Below, piece by piece: positions 1 to 8,778 of a stretch of DNA of 35,904 nt (its first letter is position 1; every line of letters begins with the position of its first letter). The notes beneath the pieces were generated by a model. That model had not been told where the DNA came from. It did no database searches and saw nothing but the letters and a program-made list of their open reading frames with translations. The stretch covers positions 1 through 35,904 of the IMG/VR virus record IMGVR_UViG_3300017783_000085, one strand, 5' to 3'. Source of the stretch: a virus. The position numbers were made by a program, and so were the translations under genes.

Positions 1-29
1 CTAATTTGTCCTGATGAGGTAAGTGTCAT
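1..29 (-). CDS. 5' end of a small virion-associated protein, cut by the window edge
   Basis: Read on the minus strand, an ATG at 29-27 follows a good ribosome site (GAGAGGTAGGT) and gives MTLTSSGQI before the window ends. An MxLxSSGQI start is common in small phage structural proteins. The reading frame continues exactly into the open frame that enters at the right edge (35904 down to 35709) and would give a complete 74-residue protein. I see this as one gene split by linearisation of a circular map. Function is unknown; its place after the fibre genes suggests a virion or tail-tip component. Confidence 0.65.
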
Positions 30-75
30 TACCTACCTCTCATGATATTAATTAGCTTAATTAAATACCCAATCA

Positions 76-318
76 TTATGCGTCTTTAATTTTTTTGTAT
101 TCAACAATGTCTGCTTTTAATTCAGTTACACTTGCTTCAGCTTTTGCTAGTTCTGCTTCTGCTTGTGAAATTGCTTCATCTACATCTTTCGATTCAACAT
201 AATCTACTACAGATACATCTTTACCTGCTGCATCTTTCATTGAACGAAGATGTTTGATTTCGACTCTTTTAACTGACATTCCAGACTCTACTGATTCTTC
301 TGCTATCTTTTTAGCCAT
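76..318 (-). CDS. Small acidic coiled-coil protein downstream of the tail fibre
   Basis: An 80-residue protein starting MAKKIAEESV, with a C-terminal half (about residues 45-78) that is rich in Ala, Glu and Lys and has heptad spacing typical of a coiled coil. It starts one base after the fibre gene stop, with an AGGAGAA ribosome site inside the end of the fibre gene, so the two are probably translated together. I do not recognise a family. By position it could be a fibre chaperone, a fibre-bound oligomerisation factor or a small virion protein. No cysteine, signal peptide or membrane segment is present. Confidence 0.7.
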   Translation of the reverse strand: MAKKIAEESVESGMSVKRVEIKHLRSMKDAAGKDVSVVDYVESKDVDEAISQAEAELAKAEASVTELKADIVEYKKIKDA

Positions 319-319
319 T

Positions 320-3300
320 TTATTCTCCTAGTTTAGTTTTAAGTTCATCTATCTGAACTTGTTGTTCTTGTATTGCTGTTATTAATACTGAAGTAAGTTT
401 AGCATAGTCTACAGTTTTGTGAGTATTCTCACTATTTAATGTATCTACTTCTACAACTACTTCTGGTATAATTTTTTCTATCTCTTGTGCTATAACACCA
501 ATATCATGTTGTCCGTTTCTTTTATCTATCCAGTCAAATGATACTGCTCTCATATCTAGCACATCTTTTAATCCATAATTTAAATCTTCTACATTTTCTT
601 TAAGCCTTTCGTCTGATGCAATAGTAGATGAATATGCTACTACATCTCCGTCAAATAATGCATTACCACTAGCGTCGACTCTCATACAAACATCTGTCAT
701 AGGTGCTGTTGCTGAATTATCTACAGCTCCAGTAGTTAAATTATCTCTACCCCAAAATAAATAATTATCACTATTTAATAACATGCCGTGAGTATTAGCA
801 CTATTACCAGCACTTTTTAAATAAGTATAATCTCCTAAAGTAGTAACATATCCATTTAATATAATATCGTGAGTAGTACCATTAGTCCAACCACTATTAA
901 CCAGTCTTAATAAAGTACCAGTAGTACCTGTCTTTGTTACTTGTGTATAACCAGCTGTTTCTAATTTACTTGCAGCATATACATTGTTTGCCAAAGTATT
1001 TGCGTATGCATTACCTGTAGTTAAAAAGCTAAAATCATCAACTCCATCAGTTTGAATACGAATTTTATTTGCTATGTTACCCATAGTAAATGCAGAACTA
1101 CTTGTATGTGTTATTCCAGTAGAGTTTATAGTTGCATAATTACTACCACTTGCACTTCTAAATATGTGCGAACCATTATTGTAGTAATTATTTCCATCTC
1201 CACTATCTCCCATATGAATACAGACAGAACCATCATTATTAAGTAGTGTTGTGTAGGTACTAGTTTTTCCTAATACTTGTTTAAATCCGTGAGTTGAATC
1301 CCAAATTTCTATACCATTACCACCAGCTTGAACTTTATTAGAAACATATAAATCTCCACCACTATTCATTGTAAATCTTGTTACGCCGTTAGTAGCAAAC
1401 CCTATTGTATCTGCTGCATTTTCGTGTATAAAAGTATTACTACCACCATCTAAATAAAGTTTGTTAGTAGCTGTAGCTAATTTAATATCTCCATACACTT
1501 TTAATCCTCTTGCACCAGCTTGTCCTATTTCTACTGTTTCTCCAACATCGCATTTAATAAATGGAGAACCAGTTCCTGAATCCCATATTTGAAAATATCC
1601 AGTACCAGATACATCAAAACTTGATTCTCCAGCTACTCCAATATTCATACCATTGTTCCAAGTAATATGTCCGTTCCAAGTTTGAGTACCTAATGTTAAT
1701 GCTCCTGTAGCTGTATCTGCAGCATCACTTCTTAAAAATTGAGATGCTTGTATTCCGTCTAATTTATCAGCATCTAAATTGCTTCCACCGCCTTGACTTT
1801 GCCAACTATATGTTCCGTCTCCATCTGCTTTTAATAATTGACCACTAGATCCTTTACCAGCAACTGAATAGTTATATGGAGATTCAGTAACATCGTATTG
1901 AGTCATACTTGCTATATACCAGTTAAATGCAGCATCACTACCACCACCTACCGATATATGTCCACCACTACTAAATGAACCACTATCTCCACAATGAGAT
2001 ACTCTTGCATACCACTCCCATTTACCAGTACCTCTGTGGTCTGTTAAAAAGTAAGAAGTGTTGCGTGTTCCTTGTGCATTTTCATTAATTACAAAATATC
2101 TACCATCAGGTAGTTTGGCTTGAAATAGTTGTACAAAAGTATGATTTTCTTCTGAAGATATAGTTTGATATATACCACCAAAGTTAGGAGATACAGTTCC
2201 ATTTCCATTGTAAGCAATCTTCATTACTTTACCAGTTTTATTAGGTGGTACTATACTATCTGCTGATGCTGTAATTCTTGATAATACAAGATTACTACCT
2301 CCAGAATTATTATATAAATTTACTCCATTAGTACCTTCTTCAAATTCTTCATCGAAGTGTCTTTGTATACCACTATTTCTTATAGATGATGCAATAGGAT
2401 TCCATACTCCTCTATCGTTTGAATTTGACTGCAGATCAAAAAATCTTCTATAGTCCATATATAAACCAGTATTGTTTATAAAGTTAGGACCAGAGGAGTT
2501 TAATAGCAGTCTTGCACTACCACCAGTAGTAAACCCTATCATATCTGAAGTTGGTCTGTAAAAACCAGTATTAGTGTCTTGCAGAAAGCCGAGTGTAGGA
2601 GCAGAAGCTGAACCATCAGGAACATAAAGCTTGTTAGAAGCATAAACATAATTTTGATTAACTCTAAGTCTATATGTACCTTGAGTGTAAAGATAGTGGT
2701 CTGTTATATTACTATTTGTACCAATTAACACAGAACCACCTGCAAAATTATCTATTGGTCCTATATAAAAATTATTACTTGAGTTTATTCCCAAAACTCT
2801 TGTCATTGTATTACTTGCATCTCTTGCATATAAAAAGTTATTATTTACATCTAATACCATATCATCAGAAGCTCTTAAATCTCCAGTAGCTCTTATATCT
2901 CCTGCAACATCTAAGGTGTAACTTGGTGATGTATTATTAATACCGACTCTTGATGAAGCAGCATTCAAGGTTAATATGTTAGATGTGCTACCACCATCAT
3001 TTACACTAAATCTTATATCTTGGTCTTGTGCAGTATTTCTAATAGTAAACATACCAGTTCCATTAGATATATAAGAAGCATTTGAAACATGATATATTTG
3101 TAAATCTGAACTATCTCCAAAAATACCCTTAACATCATCAAGAAACTTAATGTGTTTGTTTGCTTTTGTATAACCTGCACTACCATCTAATGTTAGGTAA
3201 GCAGTTGTTCCTCCTGAGCCATTATCACATTGTAAAACTAAATCTTTGTCTGCTTGATTTTGTTGTATATAAAAATCTCCAGTTACATTGTGTGAAATAT

Positions 3301-4726
3301 AACTATTACTACCATCGTGTTTTATTATTAAATCTCCACCAGTTCCAAAGAAAGCTTGAACATTATCTAAATATAATATGTGTTTGTTAGCTTTTGTATA
3401 ACCTGCACTACCATCTAATGTTAGGTAAGGTGTAGAACCACCACTACCATCGTCACTTCTAAGTGAAATATCTTTATCATCAGCAAAATTCTGAATAATA
3501 AAATCTCCAGTATGATTATTTAGATAAGTGTCTGTTCCGTTGTGAACAATTCTAAAGTCATTAGCTGCTCCAAGATAAAGGTTTTGATTGTCAAGTGGTA
3601 AAACAAGACTACCATAATTACTTGCATCTATTTGTAATGCAGTAGCTTGACTTCCACCATCATTTACGGAAAAAGTTATATCTTGGTCAGAAGACAAGTT
3701 TCTTATTTGTAAAGTTCCAGTATTGTTGTTAAGGAATGAGTTAGTGCCATTGTGTCCAAGAGCAATATCATTACCAGCACCAATAAATAAATACTGATTG
3801 TCGTTTTTCAAAAAGACACTACCATTATCACTTGCATCTATTTGAATAGCGTTAATAGTAGAGCCACCATCATTTACTTCAAAATATATATCTCCATCTT
3901 GCATTTGTTGCCTTATGAATAAATGTCCACTTGTATTACTTATGTATCCGTGTGTAGAGTGTAGTACATTTAATAATCCACCTGCCCACAAAGCTCTTTC
4001 TCCAAAATATGTATCTTTATATATGTTTACAAGGTCTGAACTACCCTCAGTAAATCTCATATACTCAACACCACCAGTAAAGAATCTTAGTCTGTCATCA
4101 ATATCTTCTCTTATATAAGTATGTTCACTTGCTCCAAAGAATACACTCTTACCTACTGGTATTTTAAGACTATCTCTTAGTGTAATTTTACCATTACTAT
4201 CCATTACTAAACTATTAGCAGTTGCATTTACATCATAAATACTTAATTGATTTGATGCTCCACTTGCACTAAAAATAAAATCTGAATTGTCTGTTGAAAG
4301 TCTTAAATGTGAACCAGTACTTGAACCAGCTTCGTGAACAACAAGATAGTTATTGCTTGGAGTAAAAGTAAGGTTAGCTTCTGCGTTCATAGCATCTGTG
4401 CCAGTAGCAGTAAGTATTCTGTCGTTACTACCATTAGACATAAAGTCAGATACATCTACTGAAATAGCATCTGCTGCTACATCAATACCAGTACCTGCTC
4501 CAATGTTTAGAGTTGCTGCACCTGAAGTAGCACCGCCAGTTAATCCTGAACCAGCTACAACAGATGTTATATCTCCTGAATTTGCATCTGGATTAAGTTC
4601 TACAATTGAACCAGCATCGTTTATATAGAGTTTATTCGCACTTCTATCAAATGCGAGTTCTCTATCAGCGATATTGCTAGTAGTGGGTGTACCACTACCA
4701 GCTTTAATCTTGATAGTATTAGCCAT
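320..4726 (-). CDS. Large tail fibre or spike with C-terminal S74 intramolecular chaperone
   Basis: A 1468-residue, Gly/Ser/Asn/Thr-rich protein. Residues 1-45 form a short N-terminal module (MANTIKIK... NKLYIND) shared with the neighbouring 290-residue protein. The centre (about 220-640) contains repeated units of roughly 60-76 residues with recurring phrases such as NDGGS..ALQIDAS and YLTLDGSAGYTKANKHI, typical of beta-rich trimeric fibres. The last 98 residues form a peptidase-S74/ICA chaperone domain: SDERLKENV places the expected catalytic Ser at 1371 and Lys at 1376, followed by the conserved IGVIAQEIEKIIPEVV helix and a coiled-coil end. In this family the domain trimerises the fibre and then cuts itself off. 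It is probably the receptor-binding protein. The receptor cannot be inferred. Confidence 0.92.
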   Translation of the reverse strand: MANTIKIKAGSGTPTTSNIADRELAFDRSANKLYINDAGSIVELNPDANSGDITSVVAGSGLTGGATSGAATLNIGAGTGIDVAADAISVDVSDFMSNGSNDRILTATGTDAMNAEANLTFTPSNNYLVVHEAGSSTGSHLRLSTDNSDFIFSASGASNQLSIYDVNATANSLVMDSNGKITLRDSLKIPVGKSVFFGASEHTYIREDIDDRLRFFTGGVEYMRFTEGSSDLVNIYKDTYFGERALWAGGLLNVLHSTHGYISNTSGHLFIRQQMQDGDIYFEVNDGGSTINAIQIDASDNGSVFLKNDNQYLFIGAGNDIALGHNGTNSFLNNNTGTLQIRNLSSDQDITFSVNDGGSQATALQIDASNYGSLVLPLDNQNLYLGAANDFRIVHNGTDTYLNNHTGDFIIQNFADDKDISLRSDDGSGGSTPYLTLDGSAGYTKANKHILYLDNVQAFFGTGGDLIIKHDGSNSYISHNVTGDFYIQQNQADKDLVLQCDNGSGGTTAYLTLDGSAGYTKANKHIKFLDDVKGIFGDSSDLQIYHVSNASYISNGTGMFTIRNTAQDQDIRFSVNDGGSTSNILTLNAASSRVGINNTSPSYTLDVAGDIRATGDLRASDDMVLDVNNNFLYARDASNTMTRVLGINSSNNFYIGPIDNFAGGSVLIGTNSNITDHYLYTQGTYRLRVNQNYVYASNKLYVPDGSASAPTLGFLQDTNTGFYRPTSDMIGFTTGGSARLLLNSSGPNFINNTGLYMDYRRFFDLQSNSNDRGVWNPIASSIRNSGIQRHFDEEFEEGTNGVNLYNNSGGSNLVLSRITASADSIVPPNKTGKVMKIAYNGNGTVSPNFGGIYQTISSEENHTFVQLFQAKLPDGRYFVINENAQGTRNTSYFLTDHRGTGKWEWYARVSHCGDSGSFSSGGHISVGGGSDAAFNWYIASMTQYDVTESPYNYSVAGKGSSGQLLKADGDGTYSWQSQGGGSNLDADKLDGIQASQFLRSDAADTATGALTLGTQTWNGHITWNNGMNIGVAGESSFDVSGTGYFQIWDSGTGSPFIKCDVGETVEIGQAGARGLKVYGDIKLATATNKLYLDGGSNTFIHENAADTIGFATNGVTRFTMNSGGDLYVSNKVQAGGNGIEIWDSTHGFKQVLGKTSTYTTLLNNDGSVCIHMGDSGDGNNYYNNGSHIFRSASGSNYATINSTGITHTSSSAFTMGNIANKIRIQTDGVDDFSFLTTGNAYANTLANNVYAASKLETAGYTQVTKTGTTGTLLRLVNSGWTNGTTHDIILNGYVTTLGDYTYLKSAGNSANTHGMLLNSDNYLFWGRDNLTTGAVDNSATAPMTDVCMRVDASGNALFDGDVVAYSSTIASDERLKENVEDLNYGLKDVLDMRAVSFDWIDKRNGQHDIGVIAQEIEKIIPEVVVEVDTLNSENTHKTVDYAKLTSVLITAIQEQQVQIDELKTKLGE
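3162..3429. repeat. Two identical 40-bp direct repeats inside the fibre gene
   Basis: The 40 bases at 3162-3201 recur exactly at 3390-3429, 228 bp apart, a multiple of three. They encode the same peptide, around YLTLDGSAGYTK. This is DNA-level evidence that the repeated fibre units arose by recent in-frame duplication or are kept alike by gene conversion. Unequal recombination between them would add or remove 76 residues without breaking the frame. Confidence 0.85.
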
Positions 4727-4743
4727 CTAATTCCTCTTTCTAA

Positions 4744-5616
4744 TTAATAAGTTCCACCATCTATAGTAGCTCCATCAACTGAACTTGCAGTTAATACTCC
4801 TATTTGTAATGGTGCTAGTGTTCCTGAAAAAACCTCACTTGAGTTTGATGCGTCTGTAAGCATAGTAAATTTTTGCGTACTATCATCCCAACCCATATAA
4901 CCGATTTTAGCAGAACCACTATAATATCTAAACTCAACACCTCTATCTTTGTTATCATCACTACTAGGAGCTGTATCGCCACCTAATGTAAGAATAGGAT
5001 CATCAAGAGTAGTTGTAGTTGAATTAACAGTAGTTGTAGTTCCATTTACAGTAAGATTTCCAGTTACAGTAAGATTATTTCCTACGGTAACGTTATTTGG
5101 TAATCCGTATGTAACAGTTCCTGAACTTTCAGCTACTTCTATTTCGTTTGAAGTTCCAGCGAAAGTAATTGTTCCGCCTAATGAAGTTGCAGTAGTATTA
5201 GAACCATCTGATACTGTTATTTGTGAATTAGCTAATTTGCTATTTGCAATACTTCCGGCTAACTGCGTATTTGATACACCACCGGATTTAATTGCAACCG
5301 CTCCACTAGATACTGAGAAATCAGCAGTCGCAAAGCTTGCTACACCTTTATTACTTACTGTAGCGTCTTCAGCGCTTATAGTTAGCGCGTTATCCGCGTT
5401 TCCTGAGCCAAGTGATACGTCTAGTCCTTCTCCGGCTGTTATATCCGCTAAGGTACTAATATGGAACGGCTCTACTGTTCCGCCGTTATTAGTTTGCTTT
5501 CCAACAAAAAGTTTGTTTCCGCCATTATTCCAAGCCATCTCCCCATAGGTCAAACTGCTCGGATTACCGGTATCGCTAAATGTTGCACTTCTTTTTACTT
5601 TTAATGTATTCGCCAT
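4744..5616 (-). CDS. Structural or tail-fibre-like protein
   Basis: A 290-residue protein starting MANTLKVKRSATFSDTG. The first 40 residues match the N-terminal plan of the S74 fibre (MANT, then K.K, then E.A, then NKL), suggesting a common virion-docking module. The middle is Thr/Val/Asn-rich (LTVTGNLTVNGTTTTVNS), followed by a segment around residues 215-250 (DRGVEFRYYSGSAKIGYMGWDD) of a kind I know from cyanophage and marine-phage fibre-like structural proteins. It ends ASSVDGATIDGGTY, similar to the end of the next small protein. It lies between capsid and fibre genes in the late block. Likely a fibre or a decoration/baseplate-associated protein; the exact location is unknown. Confidence 0.75.
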   Translation of the reverse strand: MANTLKVKRSATFSDTGNPSSLTYGEMAWNNGGNKLFVGKQTNNGGTVEPFHISTLADITAGEGLDVSLGSGNADNALTISAEDATVSNKGVASFATADFSVSSGAVAIKSGGVSNTQLAGSIANSKLANSQITVSDGSNTTATSLGGTITFAGTSNEIEVAESSGTVTYGLPNNVTVGNNLTVTGNLTVNGTTTTVNSTTTTLDDPILTLGGDTAPSSDDNKDRGVEFRYYSGSAKIGYMGWDDSTQKFTMLTDASNSSEVFSGTLAPLQIGVLTASSVDGATIDGGTY

Positions 5617-5626
5617 AATTTATCCT

Positions 5627-5905
5627 TTAAATAAATGTTCCACCATCTAAGGTTTTATTGTTTAATGCTTGACTTGATGCGACATCTACAATGTCGTCAT
5701 TATTTGTTCCTCCTACTACCTTATCGTCTAATTGATTTAACTCTGCTGTTGTAGCTGTTAATCCATCTGTTACATTTATTTCCGCAGTCGTAGCAGTAAC
5801 GCCATCTAAGACGTTAAGCTCCGAAGAGGAAGCAGTTGTTGCAGATAGTTTAGTTACCGCAGAATCAATCGTTCCACCACTATGTGATGATATATAGTTA
5901 GCCAT
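5627..5905 (-). CDS. Short repeat protein, probably fibre-related
   Basis: A 92-residue protein (MANYISSHSGGTIDSAV) whose middle consists of imperfect repeats of 13-14 residues built on LDGVTATTAEIN (residues about 32-60). This repeat is common in phage fibre and structural proteins. The end KTLDGGTFI resembles the end of the adjacent 290-residue protein. It directly follows the capsid gene and has a good ribosome site (AGGAGAA). It may be a capsid decoration protein or a detached fibre segment. Confidence 0.7.
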   Translation of the reverse strand: MANYISSHSGGTIDSAVTKLSATTASSSELNVLDGVTATTAEINVTDGLTATTAELNQLDDKVVGGTNNDDIVDVASSQALNNKTLDGGTFI

Positions 5906-5958
5906 ATTTTCTCCTAATTAAGTGGGGAGTATATTTCAACTCCCCAAATTAACTATCC

Positions 5959-6819
5959 TTATGAAGGGTTCTTAAAGTTCACAATAGCTGCTGCTGTTGA
6001 GTTTGTTGCGTGCGATAAAGCACTTCCAAACATAACATCTGCTACTACTGAGGTTGCTAAGTAATCTAGATCATAAGATGACTGCACTCTGGGATTGATT
6101 TGTTGAGCATAGTAAACCGCTTCTTTCTTAAAGATTGAAGCTGTATCGTTTGTTCCGCCTTCTGACCAATCTGTGCTAGGGTATACATTTAAGCCATAAG
6201 CTTGCATTACCATACCTTTAACATTAGGGTTTTCAGCATCGCCTCTTTTTTGAGCCTCTGTGAAGTCGCCTAAGCTAAGTAAAGACATATACGCTTTAGG
6301 AGAACAATATAAGTTTGCTCCGCCATCTGCATAGTCGTGTCCAGCATCTAAGAATTTTTCCAGTCCATCTCTTAATAGAGCTGTAGTGAAAACATCATCG
6401 TTTGCTAGAGTTACGTCGTTACCTGCTGCTGTTTGAATTAATGCAGCTAAGTGAGCTTCAACTTTTTTAGCTAATGCGTAGCCCATTGACTGAGCGTACA
6501 TATTAAATAAATCTGCTGATTCTTGTACTTTTACTACATCATCAATACGTTTAGCTTCATACCAATGCTGATCTACTGTCAGAGTAATCTCTGTGTCAGT
6601 TTGCGCTGTATATGATACTATACCACCAGCTGTTTTTTCTGCTGCTTCTTCTTCTTTTACTTTTGGAATATGTAGAATATCCCCGCCGCCGGCAAGCATA
6701 GCAGAGAAATCTGTTACTTGATTTCTAAGCTGAAATCTTCTTTCAGCGTAGTCAAGAATTGCATCTCTCCACATTTCCGGGATAAAAACTGCGGCTGTTG
6801 TTTTTGTTACATTTGCCAT
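5959..6819 (-). CDS. Major capsid protein (HK97-like fold expected)
   Basis: A 286-residue protein starting MANVTKTTAAVFIPEMWRD. The pattern is that of marine-phage major capsid proteins: an N-terminal arm, a segment like FIPEMWRDAILDYAERRFQL, then IPKVKEEEAAEK, DQHWYEAKRIDDV and a mid-domain LYCSPKAYMSLL...G. It follows a gene with the profile of a scaffolding protein, the usual order. The gene has an AAGGAG ribosome site just upstream. The protein is fairly short and has no visible protease domain nearby, so a separate scaffold rather than a fused delta domain fits. Assignment is by composition, motifs and context. Confidence 0.85.
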   Translation of the reverse strand: MANVTKTTAAVFIPEMWRDAILDYAERRFQLRNQVTDFSAMLAGGGDILHIPKVKEEEAAEKTAGGIVSYTAQTDTEITLTVDQHWYEAKRIDDVVKVQESADLFNMYAQSMGYALAKKVEAHLAALIQTAAGNDVTLANDDVFTTALLRDGLEKFLDAGHDYADGGANLYCSPKAYMSLLSLGDFTEAQKRGDAENPNVKGMVMQAYGLNVYPSTDWSEGGTNDTASIFKKEAVYYAQQINPRVQSSYDLDYLATSVVADVMFGSALSHATNSTAAAIVNFKNPS

Positions 6820-6853
6820 GATTTTTTAATCTCCTTAAAAAATTTTAAATTGG

Positions 6854-7390
6854 TTATTTTTTATAAGAGCTTAAGATGTCGTTCCAATTTTTCCTTTGTT
6901 CTCCGCGTTCCATTTCTTTAAATGGGTTCTCAGGAAGATTCTTTCTTTGTAGCCCAGCGTTCTCTTGTTTAAGATTCGCTTTTGACGACTCAGTTAAATC
7001 TTCAGCTAAGTTACGAAGTGTGGTCAAATCAACATCAACATACTTATCTCTCTTCTCTTCAGGCAACTTTTCTAACAAACGAGATTTCTCATCTGTTACA
7101 TAGCTGTTAAGTTGCTCACTAGTAGAATTATATTGCTCTTCTAGCTTAGCACTCTTATTTCGTTCCTCAGAAAGCAAAGTTTGATATTCTCCTTCTTTTT
7201 CAAGCTTCTTTGCTCTTGCCTGCTCTTCAGATTGTTTGCTTACAGCTACTGATTCGCGAAGTTCGTTTCGCTCTTTAATAACTTCATTCAATCTTGAAAT
7301 CGGAACTAGGTTCTCTTTTTCTACGACTTTAGTGTCTTGAGCCTCTTTTACGCCTTGCTCTTGGGCTTCTATTTTAACATTTTCTTCCAT
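6854..7390 (-). CDS. Capsid scaffolding protein
   Basis: A 178-residue, highly charged protein rich in Glu, Lys, Leu and Gln. Residues about 28-105 are predicted by eye to be a long coiled coil, followed by a short segment (EKLPEEKRDKYVDVDLTTL) often seen in scaffolding proteins and a basic C-terminal tail ending WNDILSSYKK. A basic tail that binds the capsid subunit is usual in this class. It is the first gene of the leftward late block and precedes the capsid gene. The ribosome site is AAGGAG. Confidence 0.82.
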   Translation of the reverse strand: MEENVKIEAQEQGVKEAQDTKVVEKENLVPISRLNEVIKERNELRESVAVSKQSEEQARAKKLEKEGEYQTLLSEERNKSAKLEEQYNSTSEQLNSYVTDEKSRLLEKLPEEKRDKYVDVDLTTLRNLAEDLTESSKANLKQENAGLQRKNLPENPFKEMERGEQRKNWNDILSSYKK

Positions 7391-7458
7391 TTTAACTCCT
7401 TTTGTGGATATTTTTTATGTATATAATGTAAATTATACTATGTAATTTTACAACTTAT
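7391..7458. promoter_or_regulatory. Divergent promoter region between scaffold and terminase operons
   Basis: Only 68 bp separate the leftward late block from the rightward terminase block. The stretch is almost pure A/T and contains a perfect TATAAT on the plus strand (7422-7427). A weak minus-strand pair (TTGTAA, 17 bp, TACATT) can also be drawn. Good -35 boxes are missing, so an activator or phage-modified polymerase may be needed. The terminase start at 7459 has no obvious Shine-Dalgarno sequence. Confidence 0.4.
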
Positions 7459-8778
7459 ATGGATAAAGTTCCAAAAGAATATCAATTTAAAAAGAAATGG
7501 TTTGAATATATGGGGTACGAACCTCATCCCGGTCAGGAAAAGATGCACTACCCGACTAATCCAAACGCATCCTTCTTTGTAAATATCTGCGGTCGTAGAT
7601 ATGGAAAGACAACTGCGGCTTATCGTGAGGCGGAGTATTATGCCGCACAACCTAATAAAAAAATATGGCTAGTAGGGTTATCTTATAAGAAATCGCGTTT
7701 AATGTTTCGTGAGGTTTATAAAAATATGGTCAAGGGTCATAAAAAAGATATTGTAGCTGCTTCTGAAAAAGAACAATACATAAGATTCTCTTGGGGGAGT
7801 ACAGTAGAAGGAATGTCAGCAGATAATCCATCTTCACTATTGGGGGAAGGTTTAGATTTAGTTATTATTGACGAAGCTAGTAGAATGCCAAGAAAGATAT
7901 GGGATATGTATTTATCTCCAACGTTATCAGATAAAAAAGGGAAGGCAATTTTTATAACAACACCCAATGGTTATAATTGGATATACGATTTGTACTTGTT
8001 AGGTAAATCTGATCCTAAGTGGTTTTCCACTTCATCTCCTAGTTGGGAAAATTATCACGCTTTTCCAGAAGGAATGGAAGATGAGTTTTTACAAGAAAGA
8101 AAAAGAAATTTATCTAAAGAAATATTTGAACAAGAATACGGAGCTAAGTTTGCTTCCTTTCAAGGCAAGGTATATCCATTTGATAGAGATATAGATGTTA
8201 AGAAAGTTAAATATCAACCCAACCTACCTACGTATTGTACTATTGACTTCGGATATCGTATGCCCGCAGTATTATTTTTACAAACATATAGAAATAATGG
8301 TGTTTGGCATATTAATATAATAGATGAGATTTTACATAAAAAAAATATACCAACTGAGCAGTTAATTGATATGATTAAAGAGAAAGGTTATCCAATTTTG
8401 CGCTATTATGGCGACCCTGCTGGATATAACGTACAAGGACAAACTGGGGTTGGAGATATAGAAATCTTTAAAAAGTCAGGAATTAATGTTAGATTTAGGA
8501 CTGATAAAGCTAGTAGAAGTATAGCTTCTTCGGTTAGTTATGTAAGAGGATTCTTTGAATCTGCGTCAGGCGATAGAAAGATAACTGTGTCTGATAAATG
8601 TACAGAAATAATTGAAGATTTTGAAAATTATAGGTATCCGGAAGAAGTTGAGGGTAAGATGTTATCAAACGACCCCGTTAAAGATGGATACTATGAACAT
8701 GGTTGCGATGCGTTTAGATATTTCATAACAAACCGCTTTCCATTAAACAATAATAAATTAATAAGGATAGCAAGATGA
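7459..8778 (+). CDS. terL: Terminase large subunit (packaging ATPase-nuclease)
   Basis: A 439-residue protein with the full motor plan. Walker A is G45-R-R-Y-G-K50-T51, Walker B is LVIIDEA with D138 and E139, and the coupling motif is ITTPNG at 166-171. The C-terminal RNase-H-type nuclease shows D263 in TIDFGYRMPA, then YYGDPAG and HGCDAFRYF near the end. It cuts and translocates phage DNA into the procapsid through the portal, which is encoded next with a 4-base overlap. Length is normal for the family. The small subunit lies 2 kb away on the other strand. Confidence 0.97.
   Translation: MDKVPKEYQFKKKWFEYMGYEPHPGQEKMHYPTNPNASFFVNICGRRYGKTTAAYREAEYYAAQPNKKIWLVGLSYKKSRLMFREVYKNMVKGHKKDIVAASEKEQYIRFSWGSTVEGMSADNPSSLLGEGLDLVIIDEASRMPRKIWDMYLSPTLSDKKGKAIFITTPNGYNWIYDLYLLGKSDPKWFSTSSPSWENYHAFPEGMEDEFLQERKRNLSKEIFEQEYGAKFASFQGKVYPFDRDIDVKKVKYQPNLPTYCTIDFGYRMPAVLFLQTYRNNGVWHINIIDEILHKKNIPTEQLIDMIKEKGYPILRYYGDPAGYNVQGQTGVGDIEIFKKSGINVRFRTDKASRSIASSVSYVRGFFESASGDRKITVSDKCTEIIEDFENYRYPEEVEGKMLSNDPVKDGYYEHGCDAFRYFITNRFPLNNNKLIRIAR

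Noticed and set aside
4949-5548. A 199-codon plus-strand ORF opposite the 290-residue structural gene
   Set aside because: It mirrors a Thr/Asn/Ser-rich coding strand, which gives long antisense frames rich in Val and Pro; no ribosome site and no protein-like motif order.
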